Shown: positions 46,994-55,615 of the stretch, one piece after another
How the letters are laid out: every line of letters starts with the position of its first letter
Position numbering within the stretch: the first letter of the stretch is position 1
Assembly (NCBI GenBank): GCA_963841995.1
Contig: CAWJEX010000007.1
Span: 1-64,000 of the forward strand
Reading direction: 5' to 3'
DNA length: 64,000 nucleotides
Source of the DNA: DATDPM01 sp963841995
Lineage (GTDB): Bacteria > Pseudomonadota > Alphaproteobacteria > DATDPM01
Translations under genes and position numbers: made by a program
The notes under the pieces: generated by a model
The model's database searches: none
The model's input: only the letters and a program-made list of their open reading frames with translations
Told to the model about the DNA's origin: nothing

Positions 46994-47797
46994 ATGACAA
47001 AGAGCGATCGACCGGAATCGCTCGCAGGCGGTGCCGCGGGAAGGTGGTTGCGCACTGTCGGCTGCGCCGCCGCTGCAATCTGGCTTCTCGGCAATGCAGA
47101 CAACGATCGGGTTCCACTGACGCGCGATCAATTGGTCGGAAATTTTGAAATCATCATTTTCCACAATGAATTTGACTCCCAAACCGATGTCCGGCTGCGC
47201 AAATGGGTGTCACCGGTCCGAATTTACCTCGATATCCGCGCCGGCGACCGCAAGACCCTGGAAGACGCGGTTCAAGACCACATCCAGCACCTCGTCCGAA
47301 TTACCGGCTATGATATCGCGTTGACCGATGACAAGTCGGAGGCGAATGTGTTCGTGGTCTTCGAGATTTAGAAGAATCTCGGCCAAATCCGCCGCGAGTA
47401 CCTCAGCCCCAAATTCGATCTCATCCAGGTCATGCAGGGACAGATGTGCATTGGCCAATACCGATCGAACGGCGGGTACGAAATCACCAAAGCCGTCGTC
47501 GCTATCCCAGACGACCGGGCGCTGGCCAACGCCCGGGTTCGCGCCTGCGTGGTCGAGGAGGTCACCCAGATTCTTGGGCTCCCCAATGCTTCGGACGAGG
47601 TGGTTCCTTCGGTCTTCAACGACCACACGCCGGACGTCGAGTTGACGAGCCAGGACATCCTGCTGGTTCGGCTGCTCTTTGATCAAAGGCTCTCACCCGA
47701 AATGCCGCGTCTCGACGCCCTCGATACGGTCCGGCAAATCCTCGAGGAAATGGGATATACGGGCCCCGAACCATCCCAAAAAAGCAGGCCGCATTGA
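46994..47797 (+). pseudogene. DUF2927-type protein with one in-frame TAG
   Basis: From ATG 46994 the product has a short membrane/signal segment (TVGCAAAAIWLLGNA) and then the DUF2927 pattern: LRKWVSPVRIYLDIRA, DHIQHLVRITGYDIAL, SEANVFVVFEI. A TAG at 47369-47371 interrupts the frame. Reading continues unchanged (KNLGQIRREYLSPKFDL, GQMCIGQYRS, ARVRACVVEEVTQILGL, DILLVRLLFDQRL) to a stop at 47795-47797. TAG would be Gln (CAG) after one C-to-T change. DUF2927 proteins look like exported metalloprotease relatives, but no function is proven. The next gene overlaps its stop, so translation coupling is likely. Confidence 0.8.
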
Positions 47798-49188
47798 TAG
47801 CGCCACCGGTCCTAATGCTCGACTTGGCGTCTCCGGCCGGCGCAATACCTCACATCGCCGGCAAGGATCTCAACCCCTTTTGGGTCTTGCCCTTTGGTGG
47901 AATCCTCCTCTCGATCGCCTTGCTGCCCCTCCTGGCGCCCAAATTCTGGCATCGCCACTTCGGCAAGGTCGCGGCGTTCTGGGCGCTCGCTTTTTTCCTG
48001 CCGTTCGGATGGCGGTTCGGGTTTGAGCCCGCCGTCTACGAGTTCGTCCACACCCTGCTCCTCGAATATCTGCCGTTCATCATCTTGCTGGTGGCGCTCT
48101 ATACGGTCTCCGGCGGCATCCGCATTGCCGACACGATCCGGGCCACACCGGCGAAGAATATGGCCATGCTGGCGATCGGCACCGTTCTCGCCAACATCAT
48201 GGGGACGACCGGCGCCGCGATGCTGCTGATCCGGCCTTTGCTGCAGGCTAATGCGAAACGGCGGCACAAGGTCCACATGGTCGTCTTTTTCATTTTTCTC
48301 GTCGGCAACATAGGCGGGTCGCTCACCCCGCTTGGCGACCCGCCGCTTTTCCTCGGATTCCTCAAGGGTGTCGATTTTTTTTGGACGGCGCGGCACATGA
48401 CCCTGCCACTGGCGGTCACGGCGTCCATTCTGCTCCCGGTCTTCTACATCGTGGACCGCTACTACTTCATGAAGGACAACGTCCGGCATGAAGCGGAGCC
48501 GAAAAGGGCAGGGCGCCTCGGAATTGAGGGCGCACAGAATATCCCACTTTTGCTCGCCATCGTCGCTGCTGTCGTAATGAGCGGGATCTGGAAGCCGAAC
48601 ATCGGAATCACGGTCTATCATGTCCGAATAGAAATTCAGGACATCGTTCGCGACATGTTATTGATCATCATCAGTCTTGCGTCATGGAAGTGGACGCGGG
48701 CCGAAATCCGCGCCGGCCACGGATTCACCTGGTTTCCGATGACCGAGGTGGCGAAGCTATTCGCCGCTATTTTTCTAACGATTATTCCGGCAATCGCTAT
48801 TTTGCGGGCGGGGGAATCGGGGTCGCTCGGATTTTTGGTGCGGACGCTTTCGGCCAATGGCGAACCCGTCAACGCGCTCTATTTCTGGACCACGGGCCTG
48901 CTTTCCAGCTTCCTCGACAACGCGCCGACCTATCTCATCTTCTTCAACGCCGCCGGAGGCGATCCCGCCGTTTTGACGGGCCCGGATGCGCATACGTTGC
49001 TCGCCATCTCCGCGGGCGCGGTGTTCATGGGCGCCATGACTTATATCGGTAATGCGCCGAATTTCCTGGTACGGTCGATCGCAGAAGAGCGCGGTATCGA
49101 AATGCCGAGCTTTTTCGGCTACATGCTTTGGTCGACCGTGTTTCTCATTCCGGTCTTTATCTTGACGACCTTCCTCTTCTTCCGATGA
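47794..49188 (+). CDS. Sodium:proton antiporter-like membrane protein (CitMHS_2/NhaD type)
   Basis: 464-residue polytopic membrane protein with about 11-12 hydrophobic helices. It reads HIAGKDLNPFWVLPFGGILLS, GTVLANIMGTTGAAMLL, VGNIGGSLTPLGDPPLFLGF and SSFLDNAPTYLIFFN, with the paired GG-x-L-TP-LGDPP and DNAPTY motifs that place it in the ion-transporter group usually annotated as sodium:proton antiporters. Transported ion is not proven. The first codon is TTG 47794, overlapping the DUF2927 stop; ATG 47815 is an alternative. Its stop overlaps the DUF192 gene. Confidence 0.86.
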   Translation: MIAPPVLMLDLASPAGAIPHIAGKDLNPFWVLPFGGILLSIALLPLLAPKFWHRHFGKVAAFWALAFFLPFGWRFGFEPAVYEFVHTLLLEYLPFIILLVALYTVSGGIRIADTIRATPAKNMAMLAIGTVLANIMGTTGAAMLLIRPLLQANAKRRHKVHMVVFFIFLVGNIGGSLTPLGDPPLFLGFLKGVDFFWTARHMTLPLAVTASILLPVFYIVDRYYFMKDNVRHEAEPKRAGRLGIEGAQNIPLLLAIVAAVVMSGIWKPNIGITVYHVRIEIQDIVRDMLLIIISLASWKWTRAEIRAGHGFTWFPMTEVAKLFAAIFLTIIPAIAILRAGESGSLGFLVRTLSANGEPVNALYFWTTGLLSSFLDNAPTYLIFFNAAGGDPAVLTGPDAHTLLAISAGAVFMGAMTYIGNAPNFLVRSIAEERGIEMPSFFGYMLWSTVFLIPVFILTTFLFFR

Positions 49189-49661
49189 CCGTCCGCCTCA
49201 TTCGCGCCGTCGTCCTGGTCCTTTTGCTCGCCGTTCCGGCGGCGCGTGGGTTCGCCCAGGAGCCGGTCCAATTTCCGGTTTCAAAACTCACCATCGAAAC
49301 CGCGACCGGCAGCCATAACTTTACCGTCGAAGTGGCGACCGACTTTTTTCAGCACGCGCGCGGCCTAATGTACCGGCGCGAGCTGGCGCCCGACCGGGGC
49401 ATGATCTTCTTCTACGAAAAGGAAGACGAAGTCCTGATGTGGATGAAGAATACATACGTCTCCCTCGACATGCTGTTCATGGACCGCACCGGCCGCATCG
49501 TTGGGATTGCCGCCAATACGACGCCGCTGTCGACCGATATCATTCCCTCCAACGCGCCGGTCAAAGCTGTGCTTGAAGTCGCGGCAGGAACCGCGGCGCG
49601 ATTGAAGATCGAAGTCGGTAATCGGGTAATCCATCCGGCCTTTGCGCCAGAGGCGAAGTGA
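49185..49661 (+). CDS. Secreted DUF192 protein
   Basis: 158 residues. A cleavable signal peptide (LIRAVVLVLLLAVPAARGFA) precedes the DUF192 domain: ATDFFQHARGLMYRRELAPDRGMIF, MWMKNTYVSLDMLFMDRTGRI and VLEVAAGTAARL. The family is widespread and periplasmic, with no established enzyme activity. ATGA overlap with the antiporter gene; third gene of a DUF2927-antiporter-DUF192 operon. Confidence 0.88.
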   Translation: MTVRLIRAVVLVLLLAVPAARGFAQEPVQFPVSKLTIETATGSHNFTVEVATDFFQHARGLMYRRELAPDRGMIFFYEKEDEVLMWMKNTYVSLDMLFMDRTGRIVGIAANTTPLSTDIIPSNAPVKAVLEVAAGTAARLKIEVGNRVIHPAFAPEAK

Positions 49662-49691
49662 TCGACGTATTTTGAAGGTAAGTTTGGGTGG

Positions 49692-50003
49692 CTAGACGCC
49701 GGAACCCTTGGCCGCGAGCTTCGACAATTGCTCCCAGTCCTGGCCCGCTGCGACCATGCAGCTCGTCCCGTTCGGCATGGTGATGATGATCGTCCAGGTT
49801 CCGCCCTGGCCGGAGGTGAGCAATTCGATCACGCCGCCGTTTTCCGCCAAGCCGAGGGCAATCGGCGATTCCGAATATTTGTTCGAGAGATGATGAAGGA
49901 CATTCGCCCTGGTGGAGCAGGTTTGCGCGGTTGAATCCGCAGAAGCGGATCCGGTCAGCACGAACGCTGAAACGAAAGACAGAGCTATAGCAAAGCGCGA
50001 CAT
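49692..50003 (-). CDS. Small secreted protein, unknown function
   Basis: 103 residues. Signal peptide (FAIALSFVSAFVLTGSASA), then a mature part with TCSTRANVLHHLSNKYSESP and GLAENGGVIELLTSG, WTIIITMPNGTSCMVAAGQDW. The two Cys may pair. The latter block resembles short exported alphaproteobacterial proteins of unknown function. Convergent with the DUF192 gene; start ATG at 50003. Confidence 0.75.
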   Translation of the reverse strand: MSRFAIALSFVSAFVLTGSASADSTAQTCSTRANVLHHLSNKYSESPIALGLAENGGVIELLTSGQGGTWTIIITMPNGTSCMVAAGQDWEQLSKLAAKGSGV

Positions 50004-50142
50004 GGAAACTTACCGGCCGTTCGGAACCAGCTGGAATCAATATATGGCCGAAATGTTACGCCTGTCTTGTTAACATTTGTTTAACTCGGTGTCGAACCAT
50101 CTGAATCCCCAGGGATTAAGCCGGATCTGGGAGGGCAACGGC

Positions 50143-50805
50143 TCAGACCCGCTTGCGGGCCAGAGTCAGGCCGTCGCCGATCGGAACCAAACTCATAGTG
50201 ACGCGCTGATCCTCGTGAATCTTGGCGTTAAATTGCCGGATCGCTTCGGTGTCTTTGCTGCGATCCCGCGGATCGGCGACGTGACCACCCCATAGGGTGT
50301 TGTCGATGGCGATGACGCCGCCCGGTTTCAGCAAGTCGAGCAATCTTTCGAAGTAGGTCCAATTGTTTTCCTTATCGGCGTCAATAAACGCGAAATCGAA
50401 ATTCTTCTCTCCGGCGGCGGCCAGCCGATCGAGGGTTTCGAGGGCCGGCGCCAAGCGAAGATCGATGCGATCGGCAACGCCGGCTTCGGTCCAATATCGT
50501 TTCCCGATGCCGGTCCACTTCGCATTGATGTCGCAGGCGATGACGCGGCCGTCGGACGGCAGAGCCAGCGCCACGCAGAGTGCGCTATAGCCGGTGAAGG
50601 TGCCGATTTCGATCGTGCGCTTGGCGCCCATGAGTTCGATGAGGAAGGCCATGAATTGGCCTTGCTCGGGCGAGATCTGCATATTTGCCATGGGAAGCCG
50701 CGCCGTCTCTTCGCGGAGCCGGCGTAGGATCGGTGCCTCCCGCAACGAATTGGCGAGAAAATATCCATAAAGCGGATCGACGAGGGGGGTGGTTGCGTTC
50801 GACAT
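50143..50805 (-). CDS. O-methyltransferase (CCoAMT-like, SAM-dependent)
   Basis: 220 residues from ATG 50805 (GGAGG upstream). It has LYGYFLANSLREAPILRRLR, the SAM-binding TIEIGTFTGYSALCVALALP, VIACDINAKWTGIGKRYW, the metal-site FIDADKENNWTYFE and PGGVIAIDNTLWGGHV, matching small bacterial caffeoyl-CoA/catechol-type O-methyltransferases. The natural substrate is not evident. A longer frame reaching 51132 crosses the tRNA and is not translated. Confidence 0.92.
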   Translation of the reverse strand: MSNATTPLVDPLYGYFLANSLREAPILRRLREETARLPMANMQISPEQGQFMAFLIELMGAKRTIEIGTFTGYSALCVALALPSDGRVIACDINAKWTGIGKRYWTEAGVADRIDLRLAPALETLDRLAAAGEKNFDFAFIDADKENNWTYFERLLDLLKPGGVIAIDNTLWGGHVADPRDRSKDTEAIRQFNAKIHEDQRVTMSLVPIGDGLTLARKRV

Positions 50806-50993
50806 CGGAGCCTCCGGGACCCTTATAGCGCGCCGCGCGTTCCGGCGCATCGGGGGCGGAAAATGGCCGGGTATTTGGGCTTCGCAAGCGATAATCGCGC
50901 CTGGCTCCGGGCTCGCGCGCCGGCCTTGCACGAGTGTGGCCAAGACCCTACTGTTGCGCCCGACGTGCCGAAGCCCAAACGTGGCCGAGGAGA

Positions 50994-51070
<77 letters not shown>

Positions 51071-51118
51071 ATTCCGGTTGGCGCGGGAATCAACAGCGGA
51101 ACGAGCGGAATCAGGAGC

Positions 51119-51412
51119 ATGAAGGTTCGCATTTACCGGCCGGCACGGACGGCCATGCAATCCGGCGAGGCGGGCACCCACAAATGGAAGCTCGAATTCG
51201 AGCCCACGGTTGCCAGCACCCGCAATCCTTTGACCGGTTGGACCGCTTCCGCCGATACCCGGACCCAAGTGCAGCTCAGCTTCGATACCCTTGAGGAGGC
51301 GATCGCGTACGCCGATCGCGAGGGTTTCACCTACACCGTCCAGGTGCCGCACCGAACCAGGCACCGGGCCAAAAGTTATGCGGAAAATTTCCGTTACCAG
51401 CGTCCAACCTAG
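51119..51412 (+). CDS. NDUFS4-like ETC complex I subunit
   Basis: 97 residues. It reads VRIYRPARTAMQSG, WKLEFEPTVASTRNPLTGWTAS, VQLSFDTLEEAIAYADREGF and KSYAENFRYQRP, the bacterial counterpart of the mitochondrial complex I accessory subunit NDUFS4, which in alphaproteobacteria is an 18-kDa-like accessory of respiratory NADH dehydrogenase. The start at 51119 begins the conserved region; the frame upstream overlaps the tRNA. AGGAG lies very close to the ATG. Confidence 0.92.
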   Translation: MKVRIYRPARTAMQSGEAGTHKWKLEFEPTVASTRNPLTGWTASADTRTQVQLSFDTLEEAIAYADREGFTYTVQVPHRTRHRAKSYAENFRYQRPT

Positions 51413-51510
51413 CCATTTAACAACTCGATTGTGCGGCCGATTGCCGCCACATTGTCCTATGATTTTGAACCCTTTCCGACCGCGCTGGTTCGCCGCGGCG
51501 GAGGATTCCT

Positions 51511-52087
51511 ATGCTGTTGCGCTCTGAACGTTCGTGCCACGAACCTAATTGCCAGGCGTTTCATGGAGGCCCCGTGCCGCCCGGCCGCCGTGGCTTCGTC
51601 AAACTGGCCGCTGTCACGGCGCGGGCCGGGCTCGTCGCCGGCTGGATGCCGAGTTGGGCCTTTGCCAGCGGCACCGCTGAGGCTTTGATGCTGAGTTGCA
51701 TCGATTATCGCTTCGTCGATCCGCAGGCCAAATTCATGAGTGGCAAGGGCTTGGACGGGGAATACGATCATGTCGTCCTGGCCGGGGCGTCCCCGGGGCG
51801 TCGTCAGCAAGAAATTCGAAAAATGGCACGACGTATTTTGGGAGCATCTCGACGTCGCGATTAAGCTCCATAAAGTGCATGAGGTCATCGTCATCGATCA
51901 CCGGCATTGCGGCGCTTACAAACTGGCCCTCGGCGAAGGCGCCGTTGACACGCCGGAAGAGGAGCTCGCCGCGCACACGGCGACGATGAAAGCCTTCGGC
52001 GAGCTGATGCGGACGCATCACCCCAAGCTCCCGGTGGTAGGCTATCTGATGGCGCTCGACGGAACCGCCGAGCAGATCGAGGTCTAG
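51511..52087 (+). pseudogene. Tat-type beta-carbonic-anhydrase-like protein, frameshifted
   Basis: The N-terminal region carries a twin-arginine signal (GRRGFVKLAAVTARAG then SWAFA), followed by LMLSCIDYRFVDPQ, the first zinc ligand and paired Asp of beta-carbonic anhydrases. After LAGAS the frame breaks; the continuation GVVSKKFEKWHDVFWEHL and IVIDHRHCGAYKLALG, with the His and Cys ligands, is one base over. Removing one base among 51793-51799 restores GASPGVVSKK. Start could be ATG 51511 or GTG 51573, nearer the Tat motif. Whether the product hydrates CO2 is not known. Confidence 0.8.
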
Positions 52088-52247
52088 AAATCCGGGGACG
52101 CAGCAGTATCGAGGTTCACTTCGCCGTCTAAACTCGCGGCGGAGAACCGGCCGGCGGACCGGTACCGTCGCTGTAGTAACTTTTTTGGTGATATAAATGG
52201 CCCGCGCGTTCGGCTCGCCAAACGGAAGGGCAAGCGATGGGCAATGG

Positions 52248-53330
52248 CTAAAGGCTGGGCCAGCGGCGCAAGATCATCATCACCCGGTGCCCGATGAGAT
52301 TCTTCGCGGCAATGACCAGGCCTTTGGCGGTATGCGGATTGAAAACCAGCATCCCCCATTTCTCGCGGCGCTGAGGCAGCCATTTCTTTTTGTATTCGTC
52401 ATCGCCGCGGGCGAAATCGATCTCCCGCGGTTTGTCGAAATCGAGTACGTGGCGCATGATTTCCCAAGTGAGCGCCGTCGCCACGGAAAGTTTGCCGAAT
52501 TTTTCGGCGTAACTAAGGCGGAAGATGGTGGCGCGGCCGCCATGGACGATCCAGATCTGCGCCGCGGCCGGCTCGTTATCGATGTAGTAAATCCCCAGGC
52601 GAAGCGCGCCCGCTTTCGCGGCCATGTGCACGACGGCTGGGACGCAGCCTGGGCAAGGTTCTTCATCTTTCCAACTTTGCACGGCGACCCGTTCGTAATC
52701 GGCAACGGCTTGTTCAAGTTTCGGGCCGCCGGTAACCAGCTCATATCGCCCGCGCCCGGACCGCGCCAAGCTACGGATGCGCCGGCCGATCGCATAGCGC
52801 GTTTGCGACGACCGGTTTGCAAGATAGGCGTCGGAAGATTGCCCTTCCACATTGTCGAACCAATTGCCGAAATTCTTGAAGGGCTGAACCAAGAATCCTT
52901 GGCTGCGGAATCCGGCGACCATCGCCGTGAATCCGGGCGAATACGGATCCATGCTGTCGAAGCGGAGAACATCGAAAGCCGGAGAGGCGGCCGCGATCGC
53001 GTCGACGATTTCGCTCAACCCGGCCAATCCCTCCCCGGCATCGAGAATCGGGCCGTAATCCCACGTGTACATGATGTGCGAGACGCTGAGCAGCATATGG
53101 GTCCGAAACGTTCCGGCGCGCCAGCGCTCCCGGGCGATCAAGGTTGCTATCGGCCGGCCCTCTCGCTCGGCCACGTAAATCCGCGGCTCGTCGCCATCGG
53201 GACAGGCGGTCGCGTACAGCGCGCGATACCACGGGATGCCGTGGAAAAAGCTGCGCCGCTCCGCCTCGCCGACGAACGCGACGACACGCTCCGGCAAGGA
53301 TTCCAGACTTGGATAGATTTGAACGCTCAT
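52248..53330 (-). CDS. GNAT/FemAB-like acyltransferase family protein
   Basis: 360 residues. It reads SFFHGIPWYRALYATACPDG, PIATLIARERWRAGTFR, VLRFDSMDPYSPGFT, then the second acyltransferase half IGRRIRSLARSG, LRLGIYYIDNEPAAAQIWIVHGGRATIFRLSY and REIDFARGDDEYKKKWLP, a layout seen in BioF2-like/GNAT proteins tied to exopolysaccharide or peptidoglycan modification. Substrate unknown. No cell-wall gene is adjacent. Confidence 0.8.
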   Translation of the reverse strand: MSVQIYPSLESLPERVVAFVGEAERRSFFHGIPWYRALYATACPDGDEPRIYVAEREGRPIATLIARERWRAGTFRTHMLLSVSHIMYTWDYGPILDAGEGLAGLSEIVDAIAAASPAFDVLRFDSMDPYSPGFTAMVAGFRSQGFLVQPFKNFGNWFDNVEGQSSDAYLANRSSQTRYAIGRRIRSLARSGRGRYELVTGGPKLEQAVADYERVAVQSWKDEEPCPGCVPAVVHMAAKAGALRLGIYYIDNEPAAAQIWIVHGGRATIFRLSYAEKFGKLSVATALTWEIMRHVLDFDKPREIDFARGDDEYKKKWLPQRREKWGMLVFNPHTAKGLVIAAKNLIGHRVMMILRRWPSL

Positions 53331-53688
53331 TCCTCGCCGTGGATACTCCGCGGGGGAGTCAAAAACCCGCCGCCTCTGTAATTTGGCCGGCAGGCGTGCT
53401 CATTATAGTCCAGTACGCGATGCCGAATGGCCGGATCAGAGAACGGAGCATGGCACCCGACCGGATAGATAGGGACACCCTAAAAAAGGGGGAAATTGGC
53501 TTAAGCGGCGACCGCGCGGTCTCGCTCTCGATCATCGTCAGAAACGATTTCAGCATCATATCGACGCGGGAGCTGCGCTAACACAGGGGCTGCCGTGCCC
53601 ATCGCTGCGGTGGCCTTGGGCCCGGATAGTGGGAGTTCCTGCATGCTACAAGATGGCAGCAACTACGAGCCGCAATAAAAGAAGCCCC
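53331..53688. other. Gap between the GNAT gene and a small secreted protein
   Basis: 358 bases. No frame is convincing; a 53-codon frame ending at 53581 has no ribosome site or family pattern. I see no RNA gene. Confidence 0.35.
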
Positions 53689-54033
53689 ATGAATTATCGA
53701 ATCATCATTGCCGTGACTGCGTCGCTTTTCGCCACCGGCGCCTACGCCGCCGGCCCCTTTGACGGCGATTGGCACGGTTTGGCAAAGGCGGACAAGGCTT
53801 ATTGCGGCATGGGCGAGGTTACGGTCAACGTCGCCGATAACAAGGCGAGCGGCGAAGCGAAGTTTCCGCGCGGCGTCGCCAAGATTGGCGGCGTTGTCGC
53901 GGCGGACGGGAGCATCAATGGCACGATCGGCTTGCACCGACTTACCGGTTTATTCAAAGATGACAGCTTTGCCGGCGGCTTTAGCGCGGTAGGGCGCTGC
54001 GACATGACGATAACGCTGACGCGCGGCAAATAG
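53689..54033 (+). CDS. Small secreted protein, unknown function
   Basis: 114 residues from ATG 53689. A signal peptide (IIIAVTASLFATGAYA) is followed by PFDGDWHGLAKADKAYCGMGEV, NKASGEAKFPRG, GGVVAADGSINGTIGL and CDMTITLTRGK, a beta-rich repeat-like pattern with two Cys. It resembles small periplasmic domains of unknown role in alphaproteobacteria. Confidence 0.75.
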   Translation: MNYRIIIAVTASLFATGAYAAGPFDGDWHGLAKADKAYCGMGEVTVNVADNKASGEAKFPRGVAKIGGVVAADGSINGTIGLHRLTGLFKDDSFAGGFSAVGRCDMTITLTRGK

Positions 54034-54083
54034 ATCCAGATTGGAGCCCACCGGCATCGGCGCACAGGCAACACGCCCATTCA

Positions 54084-54344
54084 TCATGCGAGGACGTCGA
54101 CCGTGTCCTCATTTGAATTCGGCTTGGTGTCGTTGTCGAGGTTCGATGGAGACTCGGTTGTTTGCGGCCCGGAGTTTTGCCGGTTTCTGGCATTGTTCCG
54201 GAGTTTGTTCCGTTGCGACCGCTGTTGCTGCGCCTTTTGAATCAATTCCTGGGTTGCCTGCTCGATCTCAAAGCGGGTCGGAGGAGCCTTCGGTGGGGCA
54301 ACCGGTGGCGCCGGCGGCAGGGGCGGGAAAAGATGGATCTTCAT
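54084..54344 (-). CDS. Small proline- and glutamine-rich hypothetical protein
   Basis: 86 residues from ATG 54344. It opens MKIHLFPPLPPAPPVAPPKA, then TRFEIEQATQELIQKAQQQRS, a helix that may form a coiled coil, and a polar tail ending NEDTVDVLA. GGGTG lies about 8 bases upstream. No known domain; could be a disordered adaptor or not a gene. Confidence 0.45.
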   Translation of the reverse strand: MKIHLFPPLPPAPPVAPPKAPPTRFEIEQATQELIQKAQQQRSQRNKLRNNARNRQNSGPQTTESPSNLDNDTKPNSNEDTVDVLA

Positions 54345-54576
54345 CTCAACACCCTTCGATGGGCGGCTGCCATGACGGGGCAGCGGTTCCAAGTTTAGGC
54401 GAGCAAAAAGCAGGCCACCAAAACATCAAATCTTTTCAAGGCATTGGCGGGCGTATGCCGCTGACCCGTTTCGGCAGCTTGTGCCAGCAGGCAAAGGCTG
54501 CCGGGTCGTCGTCTGCCGGGACCGTCGGTCGCCGCGCGACGGCGCACGGTGTCCTGATGGTGATGACGATTAGGGA

Positions 54577-54937
54577 TCAGCCTGGAATCGTTGCTACGTC
54601 GCCCATAGCAGCGCGCTCGATCGCTGCGAGCGCCGAAGCCAGACGCCGGGTGATTTCCGGTGTCGCCTCTTCAGGAGCGGCTTCAATTCGTCCGAGCTGC
54701 ACTGCGGCGTCCGCCAGCGACCCCGCCGACGTGGTGGCAATGGTCTCCTCGATGACCGCGATGCGGTTTAAAAATGGCTTCGGCCTTGCGGCCGGTCTCG
54801 GCTCTCGCCGTCGCGTTCGCATGGCAGGGCTGAGCCTCGATCAAAATTTGGTACGCGATCAGCAGGTCGTGGAGCTCGTTTTCGAGGGCGGGAAGTGCGG
54901 TATAATCCGCCGGAGTTGGCGTCCGAACGTTGCCCAA
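54577..54937 (-). pseudogene. Small helical hypothetical protein, frameshifted
   Basis: From the start at 54937 the first frame gives PADYTALPALENELHDLLIA then ETGRKAEAIF. The other half, NRIAVIEETIATTSAGSLAD then EITRRLASALAAIERAAMGD, is one base over. A T run of five (A run 54770-54774 on the plus strand) is the join; with four it reads KAEAILNRIAVIEETI. The corrected product is about 120 residues and helical. Family not recognised. Confidence 0.6.
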
Positions 54938-55000
54938 GTGTTACCCGGAAAGGTGGCATCGGCGGCCGGTACATTACTAACCTACTGAAAACAAAGGCCA

Positions 55001-55077
55001 GACCCCGTAGCTCAGTCGGATAGAGCGAGTGCCTTCTAAGCACTAGGTCGCAGGTTCAATTCCTGCCGGGGTCGCCA
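55001..55077 (+). tRNA. tRNA-Arg (TCT)
   Basis: 77 nt with encoded CCA. Acceptor stem GACCCCG pairs with CGGGGTC; anticodon loop CTTCTAA gives TCT; T arm CAGGTTCAATTCCTG. Confidence 0.96.
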
Positions 55078-55138
55078 CCAATCTCCGCCACCGTATGCAA
55101 ACAGGCGTCGCGACGATCACCGGGTGCCTCAGAAAGGA

Positions 55139-55615
55139 TCATTTCTGCCTTTGCAGCGTCATGTCCTTCAACGCCGTGAGCGCCGTTTCGTATGTCATCG
55201 CCGCGCAAGTCTGGTCTCTATCGACCAAAGCGCCCATCTTGGCCTGAAGGAAATAAACGTATCCGGCGCGTGCGTCGATCGTCACTTTGGGAGCGCGCGG
55301 CAAATCACCACAGGTGAATACGTAAGGTCCGGGAAAGAGCGGAAGGATCACATAGTAACTTTCATTGATGGTCGCAACCAACAGATCGCCGTCATAAAGA
55401 GTCCGCGTCGTCCCCAAGAGGGTGGGGATGCCGGTGTTCATCGCATAGAGCAGGGCCTTTCCCGGCGGCGGCGAACTAACCTGAAAGGCGGGGCCCTCGT
55501 CGTCCCCCGCGCAAGCGGCAAGACCGATGGCAAGGGCGAACAACGCCGCCGATTTCCAGCCTTTCGGGCCCAATCCTAGGTTCCCCGGTTTTGTTGCTGT
55601 ATTTGGCCGTCCCAT
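55139..55615 (-). CDS. DUF2846-like lipoprotein
   Basis: 158 residues. A signal with lipobox AIGLAAC (Cys near 35), then GKALLYAMNTGIPTLLG, LVATINESYYVILPLFPGPYVFTCGD and VTIDARAGYVYFLQAKMG, the DUF2846 pattern of exported proteins of unknown function. Its start overlaps the modC end by 40 bases, so translation order is unclear. A start further in would still include the lipobox. Confidence 0.78.
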   Translation of the reverse strand: MGRPNTATKPGNLGLGPKGWKSAALFALAIGLAACAGDDEGPAFQVSSPPPGKALLYAMNTGIPTLLGTTRTLYDGDLLVATINESYYVILPLFPGPYVFTCGDLPRAPKVTIDARAGYVYFLQAKMGALVDRDQTCAAMTYETALTALKDMTLQRQK

